From positions 4,402,001 to 4,466,000 of the forward strand of contig NZ_CP114013.1 in assembly GCF_028416635.1 (NCBI RefSeq): 64,000 nt of DNA, read 5' to 3'. This document shows positions 48,648-57,384 of the stretch, piece after piece (position 1 is the first letter of the stretch; the number at the start of each line of letters is the position of its first letter). A model generated the notes under the pieces. That model was not told the DNA's origin and made no database searches. It was given only the letters and a program-made list of their open reading frames with translations. Source of the DNA: Baekduia alba (GTDB lineage Bacteria; Actinomycetota; Thermoleophilia; Solirubrobacterales; Solirubrobacteraceae). The position numbers and the translations under genes are program-made.

Positions 48648-49050
48648 GCGGCGGCCGGGGTGAGCGCGACGACCGGGATCACGCGGCTGGTCTTGCGCTC
48701 GTAGTCGGCGAAGCCGGGGAAGCGCCGGGCCTGCTCGGCGTACCACTCGACGCGCTCGGCCCCAGCTCGGTCGCGTGGACGGCGACCTCGCCGGCGCCGA
48801 CCTCGATGGTGGTGTCCGGGTGGGCGACGAGGTTGTGGTACCAGGCCGGGTTGGTGTCGGCGCCGGCCTTGGACGCGAACACGAGGTAGCGCTCGCCGTC
48901 CTTGAGGTACATCACCGGGTGCACGCGGGGCTCGCCGCTACGCGCTCCGCGGCTGTGGAGCAGCAGCACCGGCGCGCCCTCGAAGTCCCCGCCCAGCTCC
49001 CCGGCGTTGGCCCGGAACTCCTCGATGATGGATGCGTTGAGGTCGTTCAT
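48644..49050 (-). pseudogene. Deazaflavin (F420)-dependent nitroreductase/Ddn-like, one-base frameshift
   Basis: From ATG 49050 the frame reads NDLNASIIEEFRANAGELGG, VLLLHSRGARSGEPRVHPVM and YHNLVAHPDTTIEVGAGEV, the signature of Ddn-type F420H2 reductases. At the C4 run 48760-48763 the frame is lost; the expected end (ERVEWYAEQARRFPGFADYE, VIPVV) continues in another frame to a stop at 48644. Adding one base gives 135 residues, the normal length. It may be a genuine mutation or a homopolymer error. Confidence 0.8.
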
Positions 49051-49765
49051 GGCACCCAATTGTCCAGTGCGGGGGTGACCTGGAGCTCGTGGGTCATCGC
49101 GCGCGGGCTCTGAGAGGCGAGGTAGGCGACGGCGTCGGCGAGGCTCGCGGGGTCGGTGGTGGCGGCGTCGTCGCCGCCGGAGCGGTCGATCGTCGCGTCG
49201 ACGATCAGCAGCGCGACGTGGATGCCCTGGGGGCGCAGCTCCAGCGCCGCGGCCTGGGTGAGCGCGCGGACGCCGAACGCGCCGGCGGCCCACAGGCCGC
49301 GGCCGGGCATCGCGCGGCGCGACGATCCACCGGTCACCTGGATGACCGTCGCGCCGGAGCCACCCTGCTCGGTCAGGAACCGCGCCGACGCGCTGAGGAA
49401 CGCGAACGCGCCACGCACCGGCATCGCGCTCCAGTCCTCGAAGCCGGACGCCTGCGCCTCCGCCAGCGGACCGCCCCCGAACGGCCCTCCGGAGCGGCCT
49501 CCGCCGTAGGGCGACGCCGCGTTGACCACCAGGTCGAGCCGGCCCTTGCCCCGCGCCGCCGCCGCGCGCAGCGCGTCCGTGACCGACGCCGGGTCGGTCA
49601 CGTCGACCTCCAGCGCCTGCGCGCCCGCCGCGCGGACGCCGCGCGGACGCGGTCCAGCGTCTCGGCTGCGCGGGCGCCACCGGTCACCGTCCACCCGTCG
49701 GCGAGCAGGCGCTCGATGACGGAGAAGCCGAGGTTGCGGGCGCCGATGACGAGGGCTGAGGGCAT
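49047..49765 (-). pseudogene. SDR family oxidoreductase broken by an 11-bp tandem duplication
   Basis: ATG 49765 starts PSALVIGARNLGFSVIERLL, an SDR-type nucleotide-binding N-terminus; the rest (AGAQALEVDVTDPASV, LDLVVNAASPYG, VTGGSSRRA) lies in another frame. Between them GCCGCGCGGAC is repeated head to tail at 49627-49648. Removing one copy restores a 235-residue protein. The usual YxxxK catalytic pair is not evident (AAGAFGVRAL instead). The stop overlaps the Ddn-like ATG, so both formed one operon. Confidence 0.8.
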
Positions 49766-49909
49766 GACGCCAACCTTTGCAGAACTTTGGCGTCCGACCT
49801 TGGCGCCGCGACGCCGCAAGGCTTGCGCGGCGTCGCTCACATCGGGTAGGACTGCCGCAAGTCGCAGGGGTCCCGCCAAGGGGGCTTCTGCCATCCAGAT
49901 GGGGGAGTA

Positions 49910-52102
49910 ATGAGCAGAGGGAACCTCGCTGCCGGCGTAGCCGCCGGCATCGCCGCCGCATGCCTCGGGGTCCTGCCCCTGGCGTCGGCATCGGCCGCGG
50001 TCACCGCCAAGGCCGCGTCATCGGCATCGTCGCTCGGCGTGCGGGAGCTTCCGCCGGGCCAGCGGTACTCGACCAGCCAGCTTGGCGTCACCAGCGCCCA
50101 GCGCAACGCCCAGAAGGTCGCGCCCGCCGCGGCCGGCACGCCCGCCGTCGGGACGGTCCGCTCCTGGATCGCGCTCGACGACTACAACGGCATCCTCTAT
50201 CGCAAGGACTACACCTTGCGCGGCGTGGGCGACCACATCGAGGTGTGGGTCGCCAACGACCTGTCGTTCCCGGCCGGCGACTGCCGCAGCCAGGTCGCGT
50301 CGACCACCCAGATCACCGACGCCCAGGTCGAGCACCTGGTCACCGAGTTCGACGGCAACATGTACCCCAAGGAGACGAGCACGTTCAGCACGCCTCCCGA
50401 CCGTGACGGCACCAACGCCCAGATCACCGGCGACTACACCGGCGACGGCGACAAGACGGTCACGCTCGTCGACAACGTCCGCGACGACAACTACTACACC
50501 TTCCCCGCGGCGCCCACCTACATCGCGGGCTTCTTCTCGTCGCAGTTCAACGAGCTGGTCGACCGCAACGTGATGACGATCGACGCGTTCGACTGGCTGC
50601 ACCGCACGACGGCCGACCCGCCCGACGAGCCGACCGACGACCTCTGCACCAGCCGCCCGGCGCGCCCGAACCTCTACGAGGGGACCTTCGCGCACGAGTG
50701 GCAGCACCTGCTGCAGAACTACACCGACCCGTTCGAGACGACGTGGCTCAACGAGGGCCTGTCGGACTTCGCCCAGACGCTGACGGGCTACGTCGACGCC
50801 AGCGCCACGGTGTACGACAAGGGGGCCGACAGCCACATCTTCTGCTTCGAGGGCTTCGGCACGGTGCAGACGGCGTTCAACCCCAACCCGCGTGACTGCG
50901 GCGGGCCGGAGAACTCGCTGAACCTGTGGGGCGAGGACCAGGGCAACGCCAACGCGGTGCTCGCCGACTACGGCAACGCGTACTCGTTCCTGCTCTACCT
51001 GTATGACCACTACGGGGTCGACATCATCTCCAAGCTCCACAACGACGGAGCGCTTCAGGGGCTGGCGAGCACCGAGGCCGCGCTGAAGGCCGAGGGCGCG
51101 TCGAGCCTGTACCGGGTGCTGCACGACTACCAGTCCATGACCCTGCTGGACAAGACCGTCGGCGACGCCAAGCACGCGATCGTGCTCGGCACGTCGGCCA
51201 GCCGGGTGACGACCAAGAGCCTGCGCTCGTCGGTCAACCTGGCCAACCCGGACGCCAACGACGATCCCGGGGCGGCGCCCAACGGCGCGGACTACGTGGC
51301 GCTCCAGGGTGCCGGCGGCAAGGCGCTGCGCGGACGCGACCTGCGGTCGCTGACGTTCAACGGCGCCAAGACGCTGCCGACGACCCCGCTCGCGTGGACG
51401 GTCGTCAGCGACGACCCCGACCGGCCGGGCAACCCCGTCCTGTTCTCGGGCAACGACAACAACACCGACGCCTCGGCGGTCTTCTCCGCCTCGGTGCCGG
51501 CGGCCGATCCGACGCTGACGTTCCTCGCCAAGTACGGCGCGGAGGCAGGCTACGACTACGGCTACGTGCAGGTGTCGACCGACGGCGGCGCCACCTACAC
51601 GGCGCTCCCCGGCAACCACACGGTCGACGCGCCGCTGGGCCCGGGGCTGAACGGCACGACCACCGGGTTCGAGGGCGAGTCCTATGACCTGTCGGCCTAC
51701 GCCGGCACGGACGTCCTCATCGCCATCCACTACATCAGCGACGGCGGCGTCAACGAGGGCGGCCTGAAGGTCGACGACATCAGCGTCGGCGGCACGGTGA
51801 TCAGCGACGGGTCGTCGCTGGCCCCGTTCAAGTCCCCGACCGAGATCAAGCCGGTCGACGTCCACAACTGGAACGTCAAGCTGGTCGGGATCCGTCCCGG
51901 CAAGCTGCCGGTGGTCGCCCAGGCCGAGTTCGACGGCAAGAGCACGATCAAGCTGAACCGGGCGCAGCTCGCGCTGCTCACCCCGTTCGACCAGGTCGTG
52001 GCGATCGTCGCCTACGACGAGCCGACCGAGCAGGTGCAGCAGTACGCGCCGTACACGCTCACCGTCAACGGCACGGTCCAGCCGGGCGGCGCCTCCGGCT
52101 AG
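49910..52102 (+). CDS. Secreted zinc metalloprotease-like protein
   Basis: 730 residues. Signal peptide LAAGVAAGIAAACLGVLPLA-SASAA. The zinc motif is GTFAHEWQHLLQ near residue 260, with TTWLNEGLSDFAQ 20 residues on giving the third ligand Glu, as in gluzincins related to the M6/immune inhibitor A group. The second half is beta-rich (FLAKYGAEAGYDYGYVQVS..), like a MAM/jelly-roll carbohydrate- or protein-binding domain. Exported and probably degrades extracellular protein. Transcribed alone and divergent from the SDR gene. Confidence 0.85.
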   Translation: MSRGNLAAGVAAGIAAACLGVLPLASASAAVTAKAASSASSLGVRELPPGQRYSTSQLGVTSAQRNAQKVAPAAAGTPAVGTVRSWIALDDYNGILYRKDYTLRGVGDHIEVWVANDLSFPAGDCRSQVASTTQITDAQVEHLVTEFDGNMYPKETSTFSTPPDRDGTNAQITGDYTGDGDKTVTLVDNVRDDNYYTFPAAPTYIAGFFSSQFNELVDRNVMTIDAFDWLHRTTADPPDEPTDDLCTSRPARPNLYEGTFAHEWQHLLQNYTDPFETTWLNEGLSDFAQTLTGYVDASATVYDKGADSHIFCFEGFGTVQTAFNPNPRDCGGPENSLNLWGEDQGNANAVLADYGNAYSFLLYLYDHYGVDIISKLHNDGALQGLASTEAALKAEGASSLYRVLHDYQSMTLLDKTVGDAKHAIVLGTSASRVTTKSLRSSVNLANPDANDDPGAAPNGADYVALQGAGGKALRGRDLRSLTFNGAKTLPTTPLAWTVVSDDPDRPGNPVLFSGNDNNTDASAVFSASVPAADPTLTFLAKYGAEAGYDYGYVQVSTDGGATYTALPGNHTVDAPLGPGLNGTTTGFEGESYDLSAYAGTDVLIAIHYISDGGVNEGGLKVDDISVGGTVISDGSSLAPFKSPTEIKPVDVHNWNVKLVGIRPGKLPVVAQAEFDGKSTIKLNRAQLALLTPFDQVVAIVAYDEPTEQVQQYAPYTLTVNGTVQPGGASG

Positions 52103-52177
52103 CGACGCGGGACGTGGCTCCATCCGGATCCGGCGGGCAGCGCGCCCGTCGGGTCCGGACGCCACGCGGGCTCGTGG

Positions 52178-52984
52178 CTACCGCACGATCGCGACGGCCG
52201 CCTCGGGCGACGCGACGCGGAACGAGAACGACTCCTCCAGGTAGAGGGTCACGCGCTCGGCGTCGTGGGACTCGTAGCCGACCGCGAGGTCCTGGCCGCT
52301 GTCGTACAGGAAGTCCCCGCCCCGCTGCGACAGCACCACGCCGCCGTCCACGCCCGGGGCCCACACGATCGGGCCGCCCAGGATCTGGCGCAGGTGGTCG
52401 AACAGCAGGACGCCGCCGCGCTCGGCGGACTCGATGACGCGCGTGTACTCCTCGCGCCCCAGCGCCAGCGCGTACGGCCCGCCGACACCCGCCCGCAGGA
52501 GCTGCTCGACCGCGCGCGCCACGAACGACGGGTAGCGCTCGGTCTCGTCGCCGCACGGGATCGCGTCGTGCGGCGAGACGCGCGCGACGCCGTCGATCCC
52601 CGCGTCGCTCCAGCCGTGGAAGACCGCCGCGTTCTCGGCGACGACCACGCGCTGCGCGGCGGCGTCGAGGTCGTCGAAGTCGACGTCCTCGGCCCCACGA
52701 TCGCCCGCGGCCAGCTCGGCCCGCGACACGACGAACCGCGCGCGCAGCTCGACCAGCGGCAGGACGCGTCGGACCCGCCCTTCGACGCGGTCCAGCGGCG
52801 AGATCTCCTCGTCGCCGACGCGCCCCAGCGGCGTCGCGCTGTGCTCCCAGCCCTTCGGGCCGTCGAAGTCCACCAGCCGTCGCGCGGCCAGGCCCGGCGT
52901 CAGCCGCGCCTTGGCCTCCTCGTCGATCCGCTTCCAGCCCGCCTCCGAGATCGGCGCGTGGCTGCGCAGCAGATGGCCGCTCAC
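52178..52984 (-). CDS. Encapsulin shell protein (family 1)
   Basis: 268 residues. HLLRSHAPISEAGWKRIDEEA and AARRLVDFDGPKGWEHSA are the conserved N-terminus of HK97-fold encapsulins; VELRARFVVSRAELA, YALALGREEYTRVIE and the end FLYDSGQDLAVGYESHDAER complete the fold. Sixty copies form a roughly 24-nm icosahedral nanocompartment. It overlaps the cargo gene by 4 bp, so shell and cargo are co-translated. Confidence 0.95.
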   Translation of the reverse strand: MSGHLLRSHAPISEAGWKRIDEEAKARLTPGLAARRLVDFDGPKGWEHSATPLGRVGDEEISPLDRVEGRVRRVLPLVELRARFVVSRAELAAGDRGAEDVDFDDLDAAAQRVVVAENAAVFHGWSDAGIDGVARVSPHDAIPCGDETERYPSFVARAVEQLLRAGVGGPYALALGREEYTRVIESAERGGVLLFDHLRQILGGPIVWAPGVDGGVVLSQRGGDFLYDSGQDLAVGYESHDAERVTLYLEESFSFRVASPEAAVAIVR

Positions 52985-53361
52985 AGCGAGGCTCCCTTCA
53001 GCGAGCCGATGCCGAGCGACCCGTCGTAGCCGGCGTCGTCGTCGCCCTCACCCGCGGCGGCCTCGGCCGCCTCGCCGTGCGCGACGATGTCGCCCTCCTG
53101 GAACAGGACGCCCTGGGCGATCTCCCGCCACTTCGGCTTGCGGCGCAGGAGGAACTCCAGGTCCATCGCGAAGTGCTTGTACTCCTCGCCGACGGCGTCG
53201 CTCATCACGGCGTGCGCCTGCGGGTCCTTCTCGAGGGCGAGCCGCTGCTCGTACCAGCCGATCGCCTCGGCCTCCTCGGTCAGCGACGCGCACAGGCGCG
53301 CGAAGGTGCGGGTCTCCTCCGGCAGCTCCTCCGGAGGCTCGTGGTACTGGTCGAAGCCCAT
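52981..53361 (-). CDS. Encapsulated ferritin-like cargo protein (EncFtn)
   Basis: 126 residues. CASLTEEAEAIGWYEQRLAL and GEEYKHFAMDLEFLLRRKPKW carry the Glu..Glu and Glu..His iron ligands of the two-helix EncFtn fold, which assembles as a decamer with ferroxidase sites at the dimer interface. An acidic linker ends with the targeting peptide GSLGIGSLKG that docks inside the encapsulin shell. Reverse-strand sequence just upstream has GGGTAG, a SigB-like -10 candidate. Confidence 0.93.
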   Translation of the reverse strand: MGFDQYHEPPEELPEETRTFARLCASLTEEAEAIGWYEQRLALEKDPQAHAVMSDAVGEEYKHFAMDLEFLLRRKPKWREIAQGVLFQEGDIVAHGEAAEAAAGEGDDDAGYDGSLGIGSLKGASL

Positions 53362-53387
53362 GGTCGTCCGAATCTACCCGGCGAGCG

Positions 53388-53906
53388 CTACGCGCCGGGT
53401 CCCTCCGCGGGCGCGGGCGGCTCGATCGGATCCTCGCGCGGCGTGTCGGGCTCGGGGACGTCGGGCCCGACCGGGCCGCCGGGCGTTCCGGGCTCGACGG
53501 GCGGCTCGGGGTCGGCGGGGACCGGCGACGGCTCCGGCACGATCGGCGTCGCGGGCTCGGTCGGCTGCGGGACTTCCAAGACGGTCATGCCCTCGCCGTA
53601 CCCGAGGGGCGTGTCGTCCAGGCGCGTTCGCAGGTCGCCGATCATGATGCCGTTCTTGCCGTCGTCGCCCAGCTGGTCCATCGCGGCGAGGACGAGATCC
53701 GGGTCGGGCTTGGTCGCCTGGACGTCGGCCGACGTCGTCCACCCGTCGGCCAGCGAGCGCGCGTCGAGCAGGTCGAGGTGGTGGTCGACCTCGTCGGCCT
53801 TCGCGCTGGAGGCGAGCACGACCTTGCGGCCGCGGACGTGCAGGTCCTGCAGCAGCGCTCGCGCGCCGCGCAGCGGCTCGACCTCGGCGATGAAGGTGAA
53901 GCACAA
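53388..53906 (-). pseudogene. HAD-superfamily hydrolase, N-terminally truncated, with Pro-rich tail
   Basis: The frame starts only at TTG 53906 (LCFTFIAEVEPLRGARALLQ) and contains HAD motifs II and III (KVVLASSAKADEVDHHLDLL; TSADVQATKPDPDLVLAAM) and an IGD motif, but the motif I nucleophile DxDGT and the cap domain are missing. A 60-residue Pro/Glu-rich tail (EPSPVPADPEPPVEPGTPGG) follows, unlike any HAD. It looks like the remains of a rearranged gene, although the tail is open and unbroken. It sits 7 bp after the upstream membrane gene. Confidence 0.6.
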
Positions 53907-53913
53907 CGCCGTG

Positions 53914-54411
53914 TCACCACTCCTTCTTGCCCGATGCCTTGCGCCGCCACGCCAGACCGAACCACAGCCAGAAGAACAGCGCGCTCATCGCCGACACGAC
54001 GATCGCGACGGTCAGGGCTCCGAACAGCAGATCGGTCAGCAGCAGCAGGACGCCGTTCATCGCGAACGCCAGCAGCACGATCCCGGCGATCGTCTGGCGC
54101 GTCCCCAGGGCCACCAGGTAGGGCTTCTGCCCCTCGCGGAACGTCAGCCGGTGGAAGGCCGACGGGCCCATCAGGAACGCCGCGCTCGCGGCGGTCAGCA
54201 GCAGCGTGATGAAGTAGACGATCCGCTGGAAGTCGTCGACGTCGGCGAAGCGCTGCTGGAACGGGACCGTCAGCAGGAACCCGAACAGCACCTGCACGCC
54301 GGGCATGACGACGCGCAGCTCGTTGAGCAGCTCGATCAGCTCGCGGTCGAGCCGCTCGGCCTCCTCCTCGTCGGCACGGGCCTCGTGCTTGGTCGTGTCC
54401 CCGGGCGCCAT
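53914..54411 (-). CDS. DUF6328-type four-TM membrane protein
   Basis: 165 residues. RLDRELIELLNELRVVMPGVQVLFGFLL begins the family pattern; four membrane helices follow (PGVQVLFGFLLTVPF; IVYFITLLLTAASAAFLMG; IAGIVLLAFAMNGVLLLLTD; TVAIVVSAMSALFFWLWFGL). Function unknown, frequently near stress sigma factors in actinobacteria. The N-terminal 25 residues are highly charged. Same strand as and 37 bp downstream of the SigB-type gene. Confidence 0.75.
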   Translation of the reverse strand: MAPGDTTKHEARADEEEAERLDRELIELLNELRVVMPGVQVLFGFLLTVPFQQRFADVDDFQRIVYFITLLLTAASAAFLMGPSAFHRLTFREGQKPYLVALGTRQTIAGIVLLAFAMNGVLLLLTDLLFGALTVAIVVSAMSALFFWLWFGLAWRRKASGKKEW

Positions 54412-54448
54412 GGCGTGCGCCCGAGGTCTTCACCGCAAACGCGCCGTC

Positions 54449-55210
54449 CTAAGCGGCGGCGGGCATCGCGATCCTGTCGCGCAGCTGCTGCACGGTGCGC
54501 CGGATGAGACGCGAGACGTGCATCTGCGAGATGCCGATGTGCTCGGCGATCTCCCGCTGCGTCAGGCCCTCGAAGTAGCGCAGGCGGACGATCTCGCGCT
54601 CGCGCGGGGCCAGCTCGTGCAGGCCGTCGGCGAGCATCGCGCGCGCCTCGGCGCGCTCGAAGCCGAGGTCGTCGTCGCCGATCGCCTCCAGCGGCCCGGT
54701 GCCGTCCTGGAACGGCTGGTCGAGCGAGAGCGTGCGGTAGGCCTCCGCCGCCGCCAGCGCCTCCATGACGCGGTCGTCGTCGGTGCCGGTCGCCCGCGCC
54801 AGCTCGGCCACGGTCGGCGAGCGCGCGAGGTCGTGGACCAGCCGCTCGCGCACGATGCCGATCTTGCCGCTGAGCTCCTGGACCTCGCGCGGCACGCGCA
54901 TCATCCAGCCGCGGTCGCGGAAGTGCCGCTTGAGCTCGCCCGCGATCGTCGGCACCGCGTAGGTCGCGAACCGCACGTCGCGGCTCAGGTCGAAGCGGTC
55001 GATGGCCTTGATCAGACCGACGCACGCGACCTGCTCGAGGTCGTCGAGCGGCTCGCCCTTGTTGGCGTAGCGGCGCGCGAGGCTGCGCGCGAGCGGCAGC
55101 ATGCGGGCCGCCACCTCGTCACGGGCCGCGCGGTCGCCGTCGAAGTGCCATCGATGCAGCAGCGCGCGCACGTCGTCGCCGCCGCGGGCCGTGGCCGTCG
55201 TCGGGTACAT
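54449..55210 (-). CDS. SigB/SigF-type sigma factor
   Basis: 253 residues from ATG 55210. Region 2 (ARRYANKGEPLDDLEQVACV; AIDRFDLSRDVRFATYAVPT; IAGELKRHFRDRGWMMRVPR), region 3 (VHDLARSPTVAELARATG) and region 4 (REREIVRLRYFEGLTQREIA; ISQMHVSRLIRR) are all present. These control general stress genes under anti-sigma and anti-anti-sigma partners, none of which adjoin. The paralogue at 56495 lies on the other side of a MerR-GAF gene. A 38-bp dyad sits 34 bp upstream. Confidence 0.93.
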   Translation of the reverse strand: MYPTTATARGGDDVRALLHRWHFDGDRAARDEVAARMLPLARSLARRYANKGEPLDDLEQVACVGLIKAIDRFDLSRDVRFATYAVPTIAGELKRHFRDRGWMMRVPREVQELSGKIGIVRERLVHDLARSPTVAELARATGTDDDRVMEALAAAEAYRTLSLDQPFQDGTGPLEAIGDDDLGFERAEARAMLADGLHELAPREREIVRLRYFEGLTQREIAEHIGISQMHVSRLIRRTVQQLRDRIAMPAAA

Positions 55211-55243
55211 GTTCCCCTCCCAGTGATGTCCCTGCCCTGCCAC

Positions 55244-55281
55244 CCCCAGAAGTGGGGATGGCCGTATCCTCACTTTTGGGG
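55244..55281. promoter_or_regulatory. 38-bp dyad between sigma and MerR-GAF genes
   Basis: CCCCAGAAGTGGGGAT and ATCCTCACTTTTGGGG form inverted repeats matching at 14 of 16 positions with a 6-bp spacer. It lies between the divergent starts at 55210 and 55339. MerR-type regulators bind dyads of this kind; the adjacent MerR-GAF protein is the obvious candidate. Confidence 0.65.
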
Positions 55282-55338
55282 ATGGGGACGCAAGGTGGAC
55301 ATGATTGGTCATCCGTCTGGTGGGCAACAATTGACACT

Positions 55339-56580
55339 GTGCGCGAGGTGGACAAAGGTGGGCAGACGATTAGCGCGACGCGCTTCGCCGAGCTGACGGG
55401 CGTCTCACGCGACCGCCTGCGCACCTGGGAGCGCCGCTTCGGGTTCCCAGATCCGGTGCGCGTCGGGTCCGGACCGCGCCGCTACGCGCTCGCCGACGCG
55501 GCGCGCGTCGTGTCGATCCGCGAGGCGGCCGGTCGCGGCACGCCGTTGAGCGCCGCGATCGCGCTGGCGCGCGACGTCGTCCCGCTGGAGGCGCCGCCGG
55601 CCGACACGTTCCGCCATGCGGTCGAGCGCGCGCCGGTGCCGGTCGCGCTGATCTCCGGCCCCGAGCCGCTGCGGCTGGCGTGGGGCAACGCGGCGCTGCG
55701 CGCCGTCGAGGGCTCCCCCGCGCCCGGCGAGCTGCTGTCGGGCGTCGCCGCGCACCAGACCGGCGCGGTCCTGCGCAAGCACTTCGTGCGCGACCTGCGG
55801 CCGGTCGAAGTCGAGCATCCGCCGTGGGGCGGCAGCGTCGTCGGCGCGGGCTCGCGGCCGATGCGGGCGCGGTCGATGGTCTACCGGCTGCCGGTCGAGC
55901 CGGGCCAGCGGCCGCTCGTGGCGATCGTCGGCGTCGAGACGCGCGGCGAGCACGAGGCGCGCGTCGCGCTCGCGGCCGCCGAGGACGAGCTGGCGCGGCT
56001 GCGCCACCGCGAGGAGCGCCACGACCGCTGGCTCGACGCGCTCGGCGGCCTGGCCGCCGAGTTCCAGCACGAGCCGGGCCCGGACGTCATCGCCAGCGCG
56101 CTGGACATCCTCATCCGCCAGACGCAGGCCGTCGACGTCGGCCTGGCCTCCTACGTCAGCGGGCGGCTGGCGCTGCACGGGACGCGCCGCGGCGCGCTCG
56201 GCGCGACCGCCCTGACCGTCGCAGCGCATCCGCAGGTCGGCCGTGCCCTGCGCGACGTCGACGGCGCATGGCTGGAGGAGACGACGGCGCGGGCGCTGGG
56301 CGTCCCCGACGGCCTGCATGCGGTCGGCGTGCCGGTCGCGGTCGCCGGCGAGGTGCTCGGCCTGCTGGTGATGGTCTTCGACGAGATCGAGCCGCTGGAC
56401 GGCGACAACCGGCGGCTGCTGGCGGCGATCTCGGCGTCGGTCGGCTTCGCGCTGCTGCGCGACCGCTTGGTGCGCGAGCTGCAGGCGGCCAGCGTCAGCG
56501 ATCCCGATCGCCCGGCAGGCCGGCCACCGGCCCAGCGGTTCGCGCGGTCAGACGAAGCCGGGACACCGCCTGGCGGATGA
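55339..56580 (+). CDS. MerR-type HTH protein with GAF-like sensory domain
   Basis: About 413 residues from GTG 55339. ATRFAELTGVSRDRLRTWERRFGFPDPVR is a MerR HTH; a PAS-like segment (FRHAVERAPVPVALISGPEP) and a GAF-like domain follow (VDVGLASYVSGRLALHG; AVGVPVAVAGEVLGLLVMVF). A coiled linker lies at about 225-250. The last 86 bp overlap the convergent sigma gene. It probably senses a ligand and controls the flanking sigma genes. Confidence 0.8.
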   Translation: MREVDKGGQTISATRFAELTGVSRDRLRTWERRFGFPDPVRVGSGPRRYALADAARVVSIREAAGRGTPLSAAIALARDVVPLEAPPADTFRHAVERAPVPVALISGPEPLRLAWGNAALRAVEGSPAPGELLSGVAAHQTGAVLRKHFVRDLRPVEVEHPPWGGSVVGAGSRPMRARSMVYRLPVEPGQRPLVAIVGVETRGEHEARVALAAAEDELARLRHREERHDRWLDALGGLAAEFQHEPGPDVIASALDILIRQTQAVDVGLASYVSGRLALHGTRRGALGATALTVAAHPQVGRALRDVDGAWLEETTARALGVPDGLHAVGVPVAVAGEVLGLLVMVFDEIEPLDGDNRRLLAAISASVGFALLRDRLVRELQAASVSDPDRPAGRPPAQRFARSDEAGTPPGG

Positions 56581-57340
56581 GCCGCGAGACCTGCATCTGC
56601 GAGACGCCGATGATCTCGCCGATCTCGGCCTGCGTGAGGTCCTCCTCGAAGCGCAGCCGCAGCACCTCGCGCTCGCGCGGCGTGATCGAGCGCATGAGCC
56701 GGTCGATCGTCGCGCGGTCCTCGGCGCGGTCGTAGCCGTTCTCGTCGCCGCCGAGCGTGTCGGCCAGCGTGTCGCCCGGGTCGGCCTCGGTGCCGCGCGG
56801 GGTGTCCAGCGACGTGGCGTGGTAGGCGCCGGCGGCCTGCAGCGCCTCCAGCGCGGCCTCCTCGCCGATCCCGAGGTGCTTGGCCAGCTCGGCCACCGAC
56901 GGCTGGCGGTGCAGCTCGCGCGTGAGGTCGCCGACCGCGCGCTCGACCTTCAGCGCCATCTCCTGGAGGTCGCGCGGGACCCTGACCGACCACGTGCGGT
57001 CGCGGAAGTGGCGCTTGATCTCGCCGAGGATCGTCGGGACCGCGTACGAGGAGAACGCCACTTCGCGCGAGGCGTCGAAGCGATCGACGGCCTTGACCAA
57101 CCCGAGCGACGCAACCTGCATGAGGTCGTCGAGCGGCTCCTCCGGGCGCTGGTAGCGCCGGGCGAGCTGCCGGGCCAGCGGGAGGTAGCGCTGGACGAGG
57201 GCGTCGCGCAGCGCAGGATCCCGACCTTCCGAGAGGCGGGTGAAGAGGAGTCGTTCCTCGCGTGAGCGTTCGGCGTCGTGCTGCAAGAGCGGAAAGGGCT
57301 GGTGCAGCGCCGGGGCGATGGGGCGCGGAAGGACGGACAC
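56495..57340 (-). CDS. SigB/SigF-type sigma factor, second paralogue
   Basis: 281 residues from GTG 57340. Regions 2-4 are intact: LARRYQRPEEPLDDLMQVAS, AVDRFDASREVAFSSYAVPT, LGEIKRHFRDRTWSVRVPRD, ELHRQPSVAELAKHLGI and REREVLRLRFEEDLTQAEIG with VSQMQVSRLIRQ. It closely parallels the sigma gene at 54449, pointing to local duplication. The start faces the ANTAR gene 44 bp away. Confidence 0.93.
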   Translation of the reverse strand: MSVLPRPIAPALHQPFPLLQHDAERSREERLLFTRLSEGRDPALRDALVQRYLPLARQLARRYQRPEEPLDDLMQVASLGLVKAVDRFDASREVAFSSYAVPTILGEIKRHFRDRTWSVRVPRDLQEMALKVERAVGDLTRELHRQPSVAELAKHLGIGEEAALEALQAAGAYHATSLDTPRGTEADPGDTLADTLGGDENGYDRAEDRATIDRLMRSITPREREVLRLRFEEDLTQAEIGEIIGVSQMQVSRLIRQAVSRLRLTARTAGPVAGLPGDRDR

Positions 57341-57384
57341 AGAGCGGGGCGGTCGGCCCTGTGTCCGCGACCTATTATACGCGG

